DNA of 64,000 nt from the NCBI RefSeq assembly GCF_002925905.1, contig NZ_PRDB01000024.1, positions 1-64,000 of the forward strand, given 5' to 3'. The translations under genes were made by a program, and so were the position numbers. The notes under the pieces were generated by a model. It ran no database searches. It saw nothing but the letters and a program-made list of their open reading frames with translations, and was not told where the DNA came from. Origin of the DNA: Klebsiella michiganensis (GTDB taxonomy: Bacteria > Pseudomonadota > Gammaproteobacteria > Enterobacterales > Enterobacteriaceae). Position 1 is the stretch's first letter. Each line of letters begins with the position of its first letter. Shown piece by piece: positions 8,412 through 16,468 of this stretch.

Positions 8412-9566
8412 CTATGACTCCGTTTCTGCAATCCATTCGGGGATTTTCGCTTCAAGCTCCAGCTGCGTTTTAAATCCACCCTCATCGATCGTGTGCGTGG
8501 CCTTCGCAATTATCCAGTCCTGATTATTAATATCCGTCTTAAATCCTGATACCGTACCGTGCATTTCCGGGTACAAGTCAGCACGGCCATATGCGAGCGT
8601 CATAGAGAACTCGGCGGCACCGCGTTTAAGCTGCTGCCACTTGGCAGCAGCTGCACGCTGAGCGGCGATCTCGCTGCTGTAAGTTGTCCTCAAAACAAAA
8701 ACGTTGCCGTCTTCACCGGCGATATAATCCCCTTCCCTTGCGCTGCTGCGCGGCTTCTTCTCAGTTTTTTTCTTTCGTGCCTTGACTGTGACTTTTTTCT
8801 TTTTGCCAAACTCCAGATCCAGCCAGTACGCCTGCACGCCGGTGTAAGCGTCACGGTCGGCGATGCGGAAGGAATGCCGGTCGCCACTGGAGCGGGTGAT
8901 CGCAAACTGCGGCAGGGCTTTGCCGTTCGCGCTGACGCCACCACCCGGCAGGATAAACAGAAGGCTACCGTTTTTGATGGTGGCAATGGCCCCCAGCAGG
9001 TCGGCCATCCTCGTCAGAAATGACATATCGCTTTCCTGGGTCTGGTCGGCGTGATCAATCTCGGCGCTCATCAGCTGCTCGGAAATCACCGGCGTCAGTT
9101 TGTAACGCCTGGCGATGGCCGACACGATGCGCTCGACCGTCACGTCGTGCCAGGACACCTCGCGCTTGACGTTGAACTCGTCCCGAAAATCCGCGCTGCG
9201 GGCGGTGATCTCCAGCTTGTCCGGCGGCCCCGAATGGGCGACCTCGTCAACGGTGTAAACCCCTTTGTAAACCAGTGGTTCGCCCTGCCACCCTAGCGAT
9301 ACTGATAGCTCAGCACCACGCGGCGGCAGCTCGATCAATCCGTCGCTGTCGTCGATAGCAATGGTCAACTCGTCGGCCTCAAATCCGCGGTTGTCGGTCA
9401 GCTCCAGCGAAATAATGCGCGGATCCAGCTGCGTCAGTGCTTTGCCGCCCATCAGTATACTGAAGGCCGGTACGCGCGACAGTTCGGACTGATAGTCCTG
9501 GAATCGCTGCGCCCCTTCGTCCAGTAACGCTTTTGCTTTGTCGATAGTGTCTGTCGTCAGTGCCAT
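8412..9566 (-). CDS. D: gpD-like tail protein (late control D, baseplate hub)
   Basis: The 384-residue protein is homologous to P2 gpD, the hub protein joining tube and baseplate spike (gp27-like fold). Features include FSILMGGKALTQLDPRIISLELTDNRGFEAD-type N-terminal sequence, the central segment SDMSFLTRMADLLGA, and a lysine-rich insertion (about residues 254-275). The C-terminus IAKATHTIDEGGFKTQLELEAKIPEW is typical. In P2, D is the last gene of the FI-D operon. Here it is on the minus strand and diverges from FI, separated by a 152-base gap with an Ogr-type dyad, so it is no longer cotranscribed with the sheath genes. Confidence 0.93.
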   Translation of the reverse strand: MALTTDTIDKAKALLDEGAQRFQDYQSELSRVPAFSILMGGKALTQLDPRIISLELTDNRGFEADELTIAIDDSDGLIELPPRGAELSVSLGWQGEPLVYKGVYTVDEVAHSGPPDKLEITARSADFRDEFNVKREVSWHDVTVERIVSAIARRYKLTPVISEQLMSAEIDHADQTQESDMSFLTRMADLLGAIATIKNGSLLFILPGGGVSANGKALPQFAITRSSGDRHSFRIADRDAYTGVQAYWLDLEFGKKKKVTVKARKKKTEKKPRSSAREGDYIAGEDGNVFVLRTTYSSEIAAQRAAAAKWQQLKRGAAEFSMTLAYGRADLYPEMHGTVSGFKTDINNQDWIIAKATHTIDEGGFKTQLELEAKIPEWIAETES

Positions 9567-9623
9567 GAATCTACCTCCGCCGCTGATGGTTTCATGCGCG
9601 CGTGATACTGGCGATGGCTTTTT

Positions 9624-9645
9624 GTTGTGGCGGGATGGTCACAAC
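9624..9645. promoter_or_regulatory. Ogr-binding dyad between D and FI (late promoter)
   Basis: GTTGT at 9624-9628 and ACAAC at 9641-9645 are separated by 12 bases (TGT-N12-ACA core 9626-9643). This is the P2 late-promoter activator site, and exactly the same GTTGT-N12-ACAAC form is found between P and O. It is 73 bases before FI and 57 bases before D, so it may drive both directions. Confidence 0.75.
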
Positions 9646-9718
9646 CCTGAATGCACGACAGCGGCCCCTATCCCGGCGAAGATGACCGCGAACTCACTCA
9701 ACATGATGGCGGTAGAGT

Positions 9719-10900
9719 ATGACCGACAACTTTTTCCACGGGGCGCGCGTCAAGGAAAATACCGACCTCCAGACCGCGATCAATGACATTGATTCAACGG
9801 TCATTGGTCTGGTCGCGGTATCCGAAGACGCCGACCCCGCCACCTTCCCACTTAACACTCCGGTGCTTGTGACGCGGGTTATCAGCGTACTCGGCAAAGC
9901 AGGTAAAACCGGTTCGCTCTACAAATCGCTGAAAGCTATTTCCGACCAGGTCAGCACCCGCGTGATCGTTGTGCGCGTTGCCGAAGCTGAGATCGGTGAA
10001 GGCAAGCCAACGCAGTCGCAGTTGATTATCGGCGGCACGCAGGCGGACGGCAGTTACACGGGTATGTTTGCCTTTCTGACGGCGGAGCAGAAAACCGGCT
10101 ATCGTCCGCGCATTCTCGGCATTCCGGAGTACGACACCGCCGAAGTGACCGCACAGCTGCGGGTTATCGCGAAGCAATTGCGGGCGTTCTCATACAGCTA
10201 CTGCGACGGCTGCGACACCATTGCGGAAGCGAAAACCTACCGCGAGACGTTTGCAGAACGCGAAGGAATGCTGATCTGGCCGAACTTCATAGCCTATAAC
10301 CCGCTAACCGGTGTGAATGAAGAATTCCCTGCCGTGGCTTATGCGCTGGGTCTGCGGGCGCTAATCGACAGCGAGCAGGGATGGCATAAATCACTGTCAA
10401 ACGTGCCGGTCAAAAACGTGCTGGGGATTTCGAAGGATGTGTTCTGGGCGTTGCAGGCGGAAGATTCCGACGCCAACGAGCTGAACGCCAACGAGATCAC
10501 CACGCTCATTAAGCGCGACGGCTTCCGCTTCTGGGGCAACCGCACCACCGACACCGAAGAATTCATTTTCGAGGTGTACACGCGAACCGCGCAGATTCTG
10601 GCAGACAGCATCGCGGAAGCGCAGTTCACCACTGTGGATACCCCGCTGACCCCTGCGAACGTGAAAGACGTGGTGAGCGGGATTAACGCCAAACTTCAGG
10701 CGCTGGTCACGGCGGGCAAGCTGATTGGTGCGGCCTGCTGGTATGACGTCGTTGATAATCCGGTTACGGGCATCCGTCAAGGGAAGGTTGTTGTGCGCTA
10801 TAACTACAGTCCTGTGCCACCGCTGGAAGATCTGACGATGATCCAGACGTTCACCGATCAGTATTACGAATCTGCTTTTGCATCGCTGGGAGGTGAATAG
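9719..10900 (+). CDS. FI: gpFI-like contractile tail sheath protein
   Basis: The 393-residue sheath subunit polymerises around the tail tube and contracts on infection. It starts MTDNFFHGARVKENTDLQTA and contains the conserved segments VIGLVAVSEDAD, RPRILGIPEYDTAEV, LIWPNFIAYNP and, near the C-terminus, RQGKVVVRYNYSPVPPLEDL. The length matches P2 FI (396). It heads FI-FII-E-T-U on the plus strand. The stop TAG overlaps the GTG start of FII. The whole block is in opposite orientation to V-W-J-I and D. Confidence 0.96.
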   Translation: MTDNFFHGARVKENTDLQTAINDIDSTVIGLVAVSEDADPATFPLNTPVLVTRVISVLGKAGKTGSLYKSLKAISDQVSTRVIVVRVAEAEIGEGKPTQSQLIIGGTQADGSYTGMFAFLTAEQKTGYRPRILGIPEYDTAEVTAQLRVIAKQLRAFSYSYCDGCDTIAEAKTYRETFAEREGMLIWPNFIAYNPLTGVNEEFPAVAYALGLRALIDSEQGWHKSLSNVPVKNVLGISKDVFWALQAEDSDANELNANEITTLIKRDGFRFWGNRTTDTEEFIFEVYTRTAQILADSIAEAQFTTVDTPLTPANVKDVVSGINAKLQALVTAGKLIGAACWYDVVDNPVTGIRQGKVVVRYNYSPVPPLEDLTMIQTFTDQYYESAFASLGGE

Positions 10901-11415
10901 TGGCTATTCCTAAAAAACTCCGGCTGTTCACCGTCTTTGTGGACGGCGTGAACCATATCGGCAAGGTTCCCAGCGTGACGCTGCCAAAAGTGACGCGCAA
11001 GACCGAAGACTATCAGGGCGGCGGCATGGTGGGCGCTGTTGCTGTCGATCTGGGACTGGATTCCGGGGCGCTTGATGCGTCAATGGTTGTTGGCGGTGTG
11101 GTCGAAAAGCTAATCCTGAAATACGGCGGTGATATCGACGAAATGCGCCTGCGCTTTGTCGGCGAGATTTACAGCAGCGGCACCAGCTCACTGCTGGAAG
11201 TTGAGATGCGCGGGCGTATCACCGAAATCGATCCAGGTGATGCCAAGCAGGGTGATGACACCAACCACACTTACGCCATCAAAAACACCTACTACAAGCT
11301 GTCGGTGGACGATAAGCCATTGCTGGAAATCGACCTGCTGAACTTCATCTACAAGCGGAACGGTCAGAATCTCTATCCGGATCGCATTATGTCGGCGCTG
11401 GGCCTCGGCAGCTGA
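10900..11415 (+). CDS. FII: gpFII-like major tail tube protein
   Basis: The 171-residue tube subunit (P2 FII 172) begins MAIPKKLRLFTVFVDG and contains YQGGGMVGAVAVDLG and EVEMRGRITEIDPGD. The start codon is GTG, one base overlapping the FI stop (TAGTG), with GGGAGGTG eight bases upstream as a strong Shine-Dalgarno sequence. Translation is therefore coupled to FI, fitting the need for matching sheath and tube amounts. Confidence 0.95.
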   Translation: MAIPKKLRLFTVFVDGVNHIGKVPSVTLPKVTRKTEDYQGGGMVGAVAVDLGLDSGALDASMVVGGVVEKLILKYGGDIDEMRLRFVGEIYSSGTSSLLEVEMRGRITEIDPGDAKQGDDTNHTYAIKNTYYKLSVDDKPLLEIDLLNFIYKRNGQNLYPDRIMSALGLGS

Positions 11416-11469
11416 TAACCCTTTTTACTCACCTTTAAGGCGGCCAGAGTGCCGCCCGGAGAAACTGTT

Positions 11470-11769
11470 ATGTCCATTATTCTCAGTAAGCCGATTAAGC
11501 GCGGCGATCAGGAAATTACTACTATCACCATCAACGACAATATCAAACAGGCCGGCTCCCTGCGCGGCCTGCGTCTGGTTGATGTGCTGAACTTCGATTT
11601 CGATGCGGTCTCTACGCTGCTGACTCGCGTCACCACACCATCACTGACCACCTCTGATGTTGGCACTATGGCAACCGGTGACTTTACCGCCATCTGCGAA
11701 GAGATTACGCCTTTTTTGACGAAACCGGCGCCGTCCGTACCGAACGCGGCGGAGACGGAGAGCGAATAA
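11470..11769 (+). CDS. E: gpE tail assembly protein (zero-frame product)
   Basis: The 99-residue protein MSIILSKPIKRGDQEITTIT is the P2 gpE homologue, one of the two tail assembly chaperone forms that load the tape measure protein. The ATG at 11470 is preferred to 11449 by family alignment. Near the C-terminus its mRNA holds the slippery heptamer T-TTT-TTG at 11712-11718 in the correct register for a -1 shift, producing E+E'. Confidence 0.92.
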   Translation: MSIILSKPIKRGDQEITTITINDNIKQAGSLRGLRLVDVLNFDFDAVSTLLTRVTTPSLTTSDVGTMATGDFTAICEEITPFLTKPAPSVPNAAETESE

Positions 11770-11942
11770 GAGAGGCGGTATTTTCTGACGTCGACGATCT
11801 GATCGCCGACATTGCAGTTATTTTTCACTGGCCGCCCTCCGAGATGTACGGCATGGAGCTGCGCGAGCTGATGGCCTGGCGCGAGAAGGCGGCCATCAGA
11901 AGCGGCAACCATGAACAGGAGGATGACGACGATGGATCTTAG
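11470..11942 (+). CDS. E+E': gpE+E' tail assembly chaperone made by -1 ribosomal frameshift
   Basis: A -1 shift on T-TTT-TTG (11712-11718) after codon 83 joins E to a further 74 codons, beginning DETGAVRTERGG and ending at TAG 11940-11942. The E' part contains IFHWPPSEMYGMELRELMAW, the conserved E' (GpE family) core, followed by an acidic tail. The product has about 157 residues. The same heptamer and gene arrangement are known in P2. The E' end overlaps the tape measure start at 11932. There is no obvious strong stem right after the heptamer, but GC-rich sequence follows. Confidence 0.85.
11712..11718 (+). promoter_or_regulatory. Slippery heptamer for E/E' frameshift
   Basis: TTTTTTG is in the X-XXY-YYZ register relative to the E frame (codons TTT at 11713 and TTG at 11716). 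It is the same heptamer as in P2, and the alternative frame continues for 74 codons with conserved E' sequence. Confidence 0.88.
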
Positions 11943-14712
11943 TATTCGCGTTGCGTTCAGTGCCATTGACAAGCTCACCCGTCCGGTCAGTGCCGCCAGT
12001 AAAGCGATTGGCGGCCTTTCGGACTCCCTCAAGCAAACGCAGGGTTCAATCAAAGAGGTTGAGCGGCAATCTGCCGCCTTCAACCGTCTACGCGACAGCG
12101 TTAAAAAAACCTCCCGCACTATCGACGACACCACCCGCACGCTGGAAGGACTGAAGCAGGCCCAGCGGTCAGGTGCCACGCTGACGGATAAGCAACGCCA
12201 GCAGATGACCGATCTCGCGGCGAAGCTGGATCGTCTCAAAGTCCGACGCGATAAAGAGACCGAGAGTCTCCGGGGAGCCTCCGAGGCGCTCCGTCGCCAC
12301 GGCGTTTCCCTTGCGGGCGGCAGTCAGACTATTGCCAGCGCCATTCGCCGAACAGAGCAATATAACCAGACCCTTGAGCGCGAACGTCGCCAGCTCGCGG
12401 CGGCCACGCAAGCGCGCATGCAGTATGACCGCGCGAAAGAGATTGCCGGCAAGATGCGTGGTGCTGGTCTGGTGATGACGGCGGCGAGTGCCGGGGCTGG
12501 CTATCTGGGCGCACGGCTGATGGCACCGCAAATCCAGACTCAGGAGCACGCCTCCGTTATTGCTGCCCAGAATGGTGAGGGTGCCGCATCCGGCGGTCGC
12601 TACTCCCGCATCATTCAGGATATTAACGCCGCTGGCGTCAGTCGCGATCTTGCCCGTATATCCGAGGCGGTGGCGGGCGTTCGCAGTACGCTGGGCGCCC
12701 TCGGCGAGGTGGGTGACGATGAGCTGACGCGTATTTCCCGCAAGGCGCTGGATCTGCAAACCGCGCTGGGCGGGGATATGACAGAGCAGATCCAGATGGC
12801 TGCAATCATGATGAAAAACGGCCTGGCCCGTAGCAGCGATGAGGCGTTCGACCTTATTACATCGGGGATGCAGCGCGTTTCAACACGGATGCGCGGCGAG
12901 ATGCCGGAAATCCTTCACGAATATTCTACCCACTTCCGCAATATGGGCTTCACCGGCGCGGAAACCATGTCGCTGCTGGTCAGCATGGCGCAACAGGGTA
13001 AGTTTGCGCTGGACAAGACCGGGGATGCGATCAAGGAGTTTTCGATCCGTGGCTCCGATATGTCAAAGAACAGCGTCAGCGCCTATAAGGCGATCGGCCT
13101 TGATGCGGCTGTCATGTCATCGGCTATAGCCACGGGCGGCGAAAGCGCGCGCAAGGCGATGGAGAAGACGGCAAAAGGACTGCTGTCTATTCAGGATCCA
13201 GCGACGCGGGCTAATGCCGCGATTTCGCTTTTTGGTACCCCGATTGAAGACCTGTCTATCGATCAGATCCCGGCGTTTCTTTCGGCGCTGGCGAACGTCT
13301 CTAATCGTCTCGGCGATACCAGGGGAAGCGCCGACAGGCTGGGTGATACCCTGCGCGATAACCTGCCCGGAGATATCGGCAAGCTGGGCGGCGCATTTGA
13401 CGGTCTGCGCACGGAGGTGCTGACGGGGATGGATGGCAGTCTCAGGATAATCACGCAGACGCTGACCACGTTTGTTAATCATCTTCGCGAATGGGCGAGC
13501 GAAAACCCGGAACTGACACAAACACTCGTCCTTGTCGCTGCGGCGCTGGTTGCTCTTACAGGGGCTATTGGTGTAGCCAGTCTCGCCGTCAGTTTCTACG
13601 TTGGCCCCTTTGCGAAACTGAGGCTGGCAATTCAAAACATCGGGTTGTCTTCAATTACCGCAACTTCCAGTGTCGCCAGGCTCAATCTGGTGCTTTCCGG
13701 GATGCGCGTTATTCTTGCCACCCTGCTGGGCCTTCCCGGCCTGATTGCGCTGGCGTTTGTTGCTGCTGGGTTAGTGATCTGGAAATTCTGGGAGCCCATT
13801 AAAGCATTCTTTGGTGGATTTCTTAGCGGAGTCTGGGATGGACTAACCCCACTCAGGAATGCATTTTCAGCACTGGCGCCCGTTTTTTCAGTGCTGGGTG
13901 ATGGCATTAAGGCGATATGGGGATGGTTTAAGAATTTACTCTCTCCAATGCAGACCAGTAAAGACACGCTGGATAAATGCGCCAGTGCTGGAAAAACTTT
14001 TGGTGAAATTCTCGGTACCGCTCTTAATTTGCTTTTCACCCCATTGCGCTTGCTAACACAAGGCGTTTCCTTGCTTCTTGAAAAACTTGGCGCGATCCCT
14101 TCCAGTCTTGATGCAGCCAAAGCTAAGGCCAATAGCATCACAACCAAGCCCCCCACATCATGGGAGTGGGATCCCAAACAGAAAAAGATGGTGCAGAAGG
14201 AATGGGGTTGGTCACCTGTTATGTGGGAATGGGACCCGAAACAGAAAAAAATGGTTAAAAAAGAATGGAAACCATCTGTTTCATCTCCCTCCTCGCCTCT
14301 CGGTGGTAATGGCGGAGGAGTTCAGGGACACCTGAAAAACATCGAGACGAATACCAAAGCTACGGCCAACAACACGAAGAAAGTTGGCCCTGGCGATATT
14401 GTTTTTAAAAACCTGCCGCGTGCACTTGCGCTGCGTGGTGCCTATCAGGAAGCGCGGGTTATTCCGCAACCTGTGCCGCGCGTGTCTGCTGCTGCGGCCG
14501 GTGGTGTTCTGTCGGTACCGACGGCGACACAGGGGGCAACATCTGCGCCGGTCGCTGCCTCGTCGGGTGCTGCGCCGTTCTTCCAGCTGGTCTTTAACGA
14601 CGTCGGCAAACGCTCGGATCAGGAGCTTGAAAAAATGGTTCGCAACGCTGTGCGTGATGCGATGGCCAGCACCCGCAAAGCTAACCGTGGTTCATACCGC
14701 GATCGGGAATAA
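11932..14712 (+). CDS. T: gpT-like tail tape measure protein
   Basis: The 926-residue protein sets tail length and is ejected early in infection. Residues 20-180 are charged coiled coil (many Q, R, K, E), followed by the TP901-type core (MAPQIQTQEHASVIAAQNGEG and ISEAVAGVRSTLG). Hydrophobic helices occur at about residues 530-640, followed by a polar C-terminus. The start at 11932 has GGAGG seven bases upstream and overlaps E'. Residues 744-779 contain a tandem tryptophan-rich repeat (see the repeat entry) that I do not recall from P2. It is longer than P2 T (815). Confidence 0.93.
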   Translation: MDLSIRVAFSAIDKLTRPVSAASKAIGGLSDSLKQTQGSIKEVERQSAAFNRLRDSVKKTSRTIDDTTRTLEGLKQAQRSGATLTDKQRQQMTDLAAKLDRLKVRRDKETESLRGASEALRRHGVSLAGGSQTIASAIRRTEQYNQTLERERRQLAAATQARMQYDRAKEIAGKMRGAGLVMTAASAGAGYLGARLMAPQIQTQEHASVIAAQNGEGAASGGRYSRIIQDINAAGVSRDLARISEAVAGVRSTLGALGEVGDDELTRISRKALDLQTALGGDMTEQIQMAAIMMKNGLARSSDEAFDLITSGMQRVSTRMRGEMPEILHEYSTHFRNMGFTGAETMSLLVSMAQQGKFALDKTGDAIKEFSIRGSDMSKNSVSAYKAIGLDAAVMSSAIATGGESARKAMEKTAKGLLSIQDPATRANAAISLFGTPIEDLSIDQIPAFLSALANVSNRLGDTRGSADRLGDTLRDNLPGDIGKLGGAFDGLRTEVLTGMDGSLRIITQTLTTFVNHLREWASENPELTQTLVLVAAALVALTGAIGVASLAVSFYVGPFAKLRLAIQNIGLSSITATSSVARLNLVLSGMRVILATLLGLPGLIALAFVAAGLVIWKFWEPIKAFFGGFLSGVWDGLTPLRNAFSALAPVFSVLGDGIKAIWGWFKNLLSPMQTSKDTLDKCASAGKTFGEILGTALNLLFTPLRLLTQGVSLLLEKLGAIPSSLDAAKAKANSITTKPPTSWEWDPKQKKMVQKEWGWSPVMWEWDPKQKKMVKKEWKPSVSSPSSPLGGNGGGVQGHLKNIETNTKATANNTKKVGPGDIVFKNLPRALALRGAYQEARVIPQPVPRVSAAAAGGVLSVPTATQGATSAPVAASSGAAPFFQLVFNDVGKRSDQELEKMVRNAVRDAMASTRKANRGSYRDRE
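14161..14268 (+). repeat. In-frame tandem repeat in the tape measure gene
   Basis: Two copies of WEWDPKQKKMVxKEW, encoded at 14161-14205 and 14224-14268, lie 63 bases (21 codons) apart. The nucleotide copies differ at synonymous positions (tgggagtgg versus tgggaatgg), so the duplication is not brand new. Such length-changing units in a tape measure would change tail length slightly. Confidence 0.85.
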
Positions 14713-14726
14713 AGGGGATTATCACT

Positions 14727-15215
14727 ATGATGATGGTATTCGGGATGTTTGTTTTTACGCTGCGCACTGTCCCGTATCAGCAGCTTCGGCACTCGCAGGA
14801 GTGGCGACACGTTAAAAATGACCGGGTTAATCAGTCGGCGGCCTGGCAGTATATCGGGCCGGGTGACGATACGATCACCCTTGACGGTGTGCTATACCCG
14901 GAAATCACCGGCGGGCGGTGGTCACTGTCGGCGCTGGAGACAATCGGCTTTGCCGGTCGCCCCTGGCCGCTGATTGAAGGTGACGGGCAGATTTACGGGA
15001 TGTACGTAATGACGCGGCTGGAGCGGGGAAAGACGGAGTTTGATCGCTACGGCAACCCAAAAAAGATTGAGTTCACGATCAGCCTGAGTCGCGCGGATGC
15101 AGATTTTCGCGAGAAGCTACAGACGTCCTCGGTCAGTGACGTGCTGGATGATCTCAAAACCAGCGCAACCAAAGCCGTTAACTCGGTATCAAACTCCCTC
15201 GGCAGCCTGTTTTAA
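14727..15215 (+). CDS. U: gpU-like tail terminator/completion protein
   Basis: The 162-residue homologue of P2 gpU (159) caps the head-proximal end of the tail. It begins MMMVFGMFVFTLRTVPYQQL and has the conserved GRPWPLIEGDGQIYGMYV segment. Three consecutive ATG codons at 14727-14735 leave the exact start open, and AAGGGG upstream suits any of them. It is the last gene of the inverted block and converges on the tail-fibre gene across a bidirectional terminator. In P2 it would be followed by D. Confidence 0.93.
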   Translation: MMMVFGMFVFTLRTVPYQQLRHSQEWRHVKNDRVNQSAAWQYIGPGDDTITLDGVLYPEITGGRWSLSALETIGFAGRPWPLIEGDGQIYGMYVMTRLERGKTEFDRYGNPKKIEFTISLSRADADFREKLQTSSVSDVLDDLKTSATKAVNSVSNSLGSLF

Positions 15216-15222
15216 CCAGCAA

Positions 15223-15245
15223 AAAGCCCCTCATCGAGGGGCTTT
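15223..15245. terminator. Bidirectional terminator between U and the fibre gene
   Basis: AAAGCCCCTC and GAGGGGCTTT are perfect arms around ATC, with A-rich and T-rich flanks on both sides. It serves the converging FI-U and V-to-fibre transcripts. Confidence 0.88.
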
Positions 15246-15312
15246 GTTATACCGGCAAACATCGCCATTTTTGACCATGCTGCAGCACTGTCATTTTCGA
15301 CGTTACTCGATA

Positions 15313-16389
15313 CTACGCCACCCTCGCCCAGCACATCAGCAGGGTGTGGGCTTCCACCACGCTGAACGATTTACCCTCGCCGAGGTTGGCGGTTTTGCCG
15401 GTTGTCGAGTGTTTATGCGGCGGAATAACAACGTCATGCGAGTGCGCAGGCGCATCACTGGTCAGGTTAAAATTAGCGTCCTTCTGGTTATCCGTGCCGT
15501 GCGTCCCTTCCCGCCACTGTTCACCCGGCGCACCGTCACCGCCCTGGTGGTTATGCGCCCCATTTTCCGCTGTAGTCAGTGTTTGCTCAGGCTGCTCGCT
15601 GGTTTCGCCGCTCACATCAATCTGCACGGCGGGCAGGTTGGCACGTTCAATGGTCACAGTATCGCTGCCGCCTGTCGTGGCAACGTCCGAACCGTCAGCC
15701 TTGCCGACGCGGATCGTTTTGTTTTCGCCGGTATAAACCCACTTCGACCACGGATAACGCTCGTTAGGGTTAACGTTCTGCGCGTAAAACTTCACCGTGC
15801 CGACCGGGTTTTCATCCTCCCAGAAATCACGCTTTGCCGCTGCAATAGCGTCAGAAATAGCCTGCTGAACATTCGTATTCAGCGAACCAGTCACCTCATC
15901 GGTGTAATCTTTCGCTTCGCTTTTGGCGCGGGCAACCTCTTCCACCGTTGCCATAATAACGGACGGGTCGGCCTTCAGCTCCACGCTGGCAGTATTGCTG
16001 ACGGCTATCCACAAATTGACCGCCTGGAATCGGCCAGCCCCTTCAGCCAGTAAAGGCTTGTACGACTCCGGCATGTTTGCCACCGCCAGACAATTGCCAT
16101 CCTCATCATAAAGCGCCGCTTCGCGGAGCCAGAATCCGCCTACCTGCGGAGGGATCAGCAGTTCCGCGCGTATGACGTTATTTGCCTGGTCTGCAATCAC
16201 CACGCGGTTAAGTCTGGAGCGGTACAATTCATTAATCAGGCCGGGCTGCTCACTGGAGGGAGTTGGGAGCGTGCCACCTCCGTCACCAATAGCCATCTCA
16301 GCAAATCCCACGGGAATGCCAGATAGTGCGGCTGCGGCCAGTTTTTCCACTCCCGCGGCTGTCAGTATGGCAGTGTATTTTTTAGTCAT
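15313..16389 (-). CDS. H: gpH-like tail fibre / collar protein
   Basis: The 358-residue protein has the P2 gpH-type attachment domain at the N-terminus (MTKKYTAILTAAGVEKLAAA, then GGFWLREAALYDEDGNCLAV). A short coiled linker follows (residues 150-190), then a collar-like C-terminal domain beginning PVGTVKFYAQNVNP. This domain carries histidine-rich metal-binding loops (NGAHNHQGG and HSHDVVIPPHKHS, HxH patterns as in T4 short fibre) and the typical end HTLLMCWARVA. It is far shorter than P2 H (669). No gpG-like fibre chaperone follows it. It lies downstream of the large spike gene with a 79-base gap. Confidence 0.85.
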   Translation of the reverse strand: MTKKYTAILTAAGVEKLAAAALSGIPVGFAEMAIGDGGGTLPTPSSEQPGLINELYRSRLNRVVIADQANNVIRAELLIPPQVGGFWLREAALYDEDGNCLAVANMPESYKPLLAEGAGRFQAVNLWIAVSNTASVELKADPSVIMATVEEVARAKSEAKDYTDEVTGSLNTNVQQAISDAIAAAKRDFWEDENPVGTVKFYAQNVNPNERYPWSKWVYTGENKTIRVGKADGSDVATTGGSDTVTIERANLPAVQIDVSGETSEQPEQTLTTAENGAHNHQGGDGAPGEQWREGTHGTDNQKDANFNLTSDAPAHSHDVVIPPHKHSTTGKTANLGEGKSFSVVEAHTLLMCWARVA

Positions 16390-16468
16390 TGATTTTACCC
16401 CGGGTCATTCAGATTCTTGCGCCAGTACCTTTAACGTGGACCGTCCATTCATCCATGACCTCAGTTCA

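Noticed and set aside
9567..9718. Invertase-driven switch of the FI-U block
   Set aside because: No invertase gene and no recognisable inverted crossover sites at both borders. Kept only as an observed inversion, not a switch.
15097..16053. 318-codon open frame on the plus strand over the fibre gene
   Set aside because: Overlaps U and the conserved gpH-like gene. The amino acid composition is that of reverse-strand noise.
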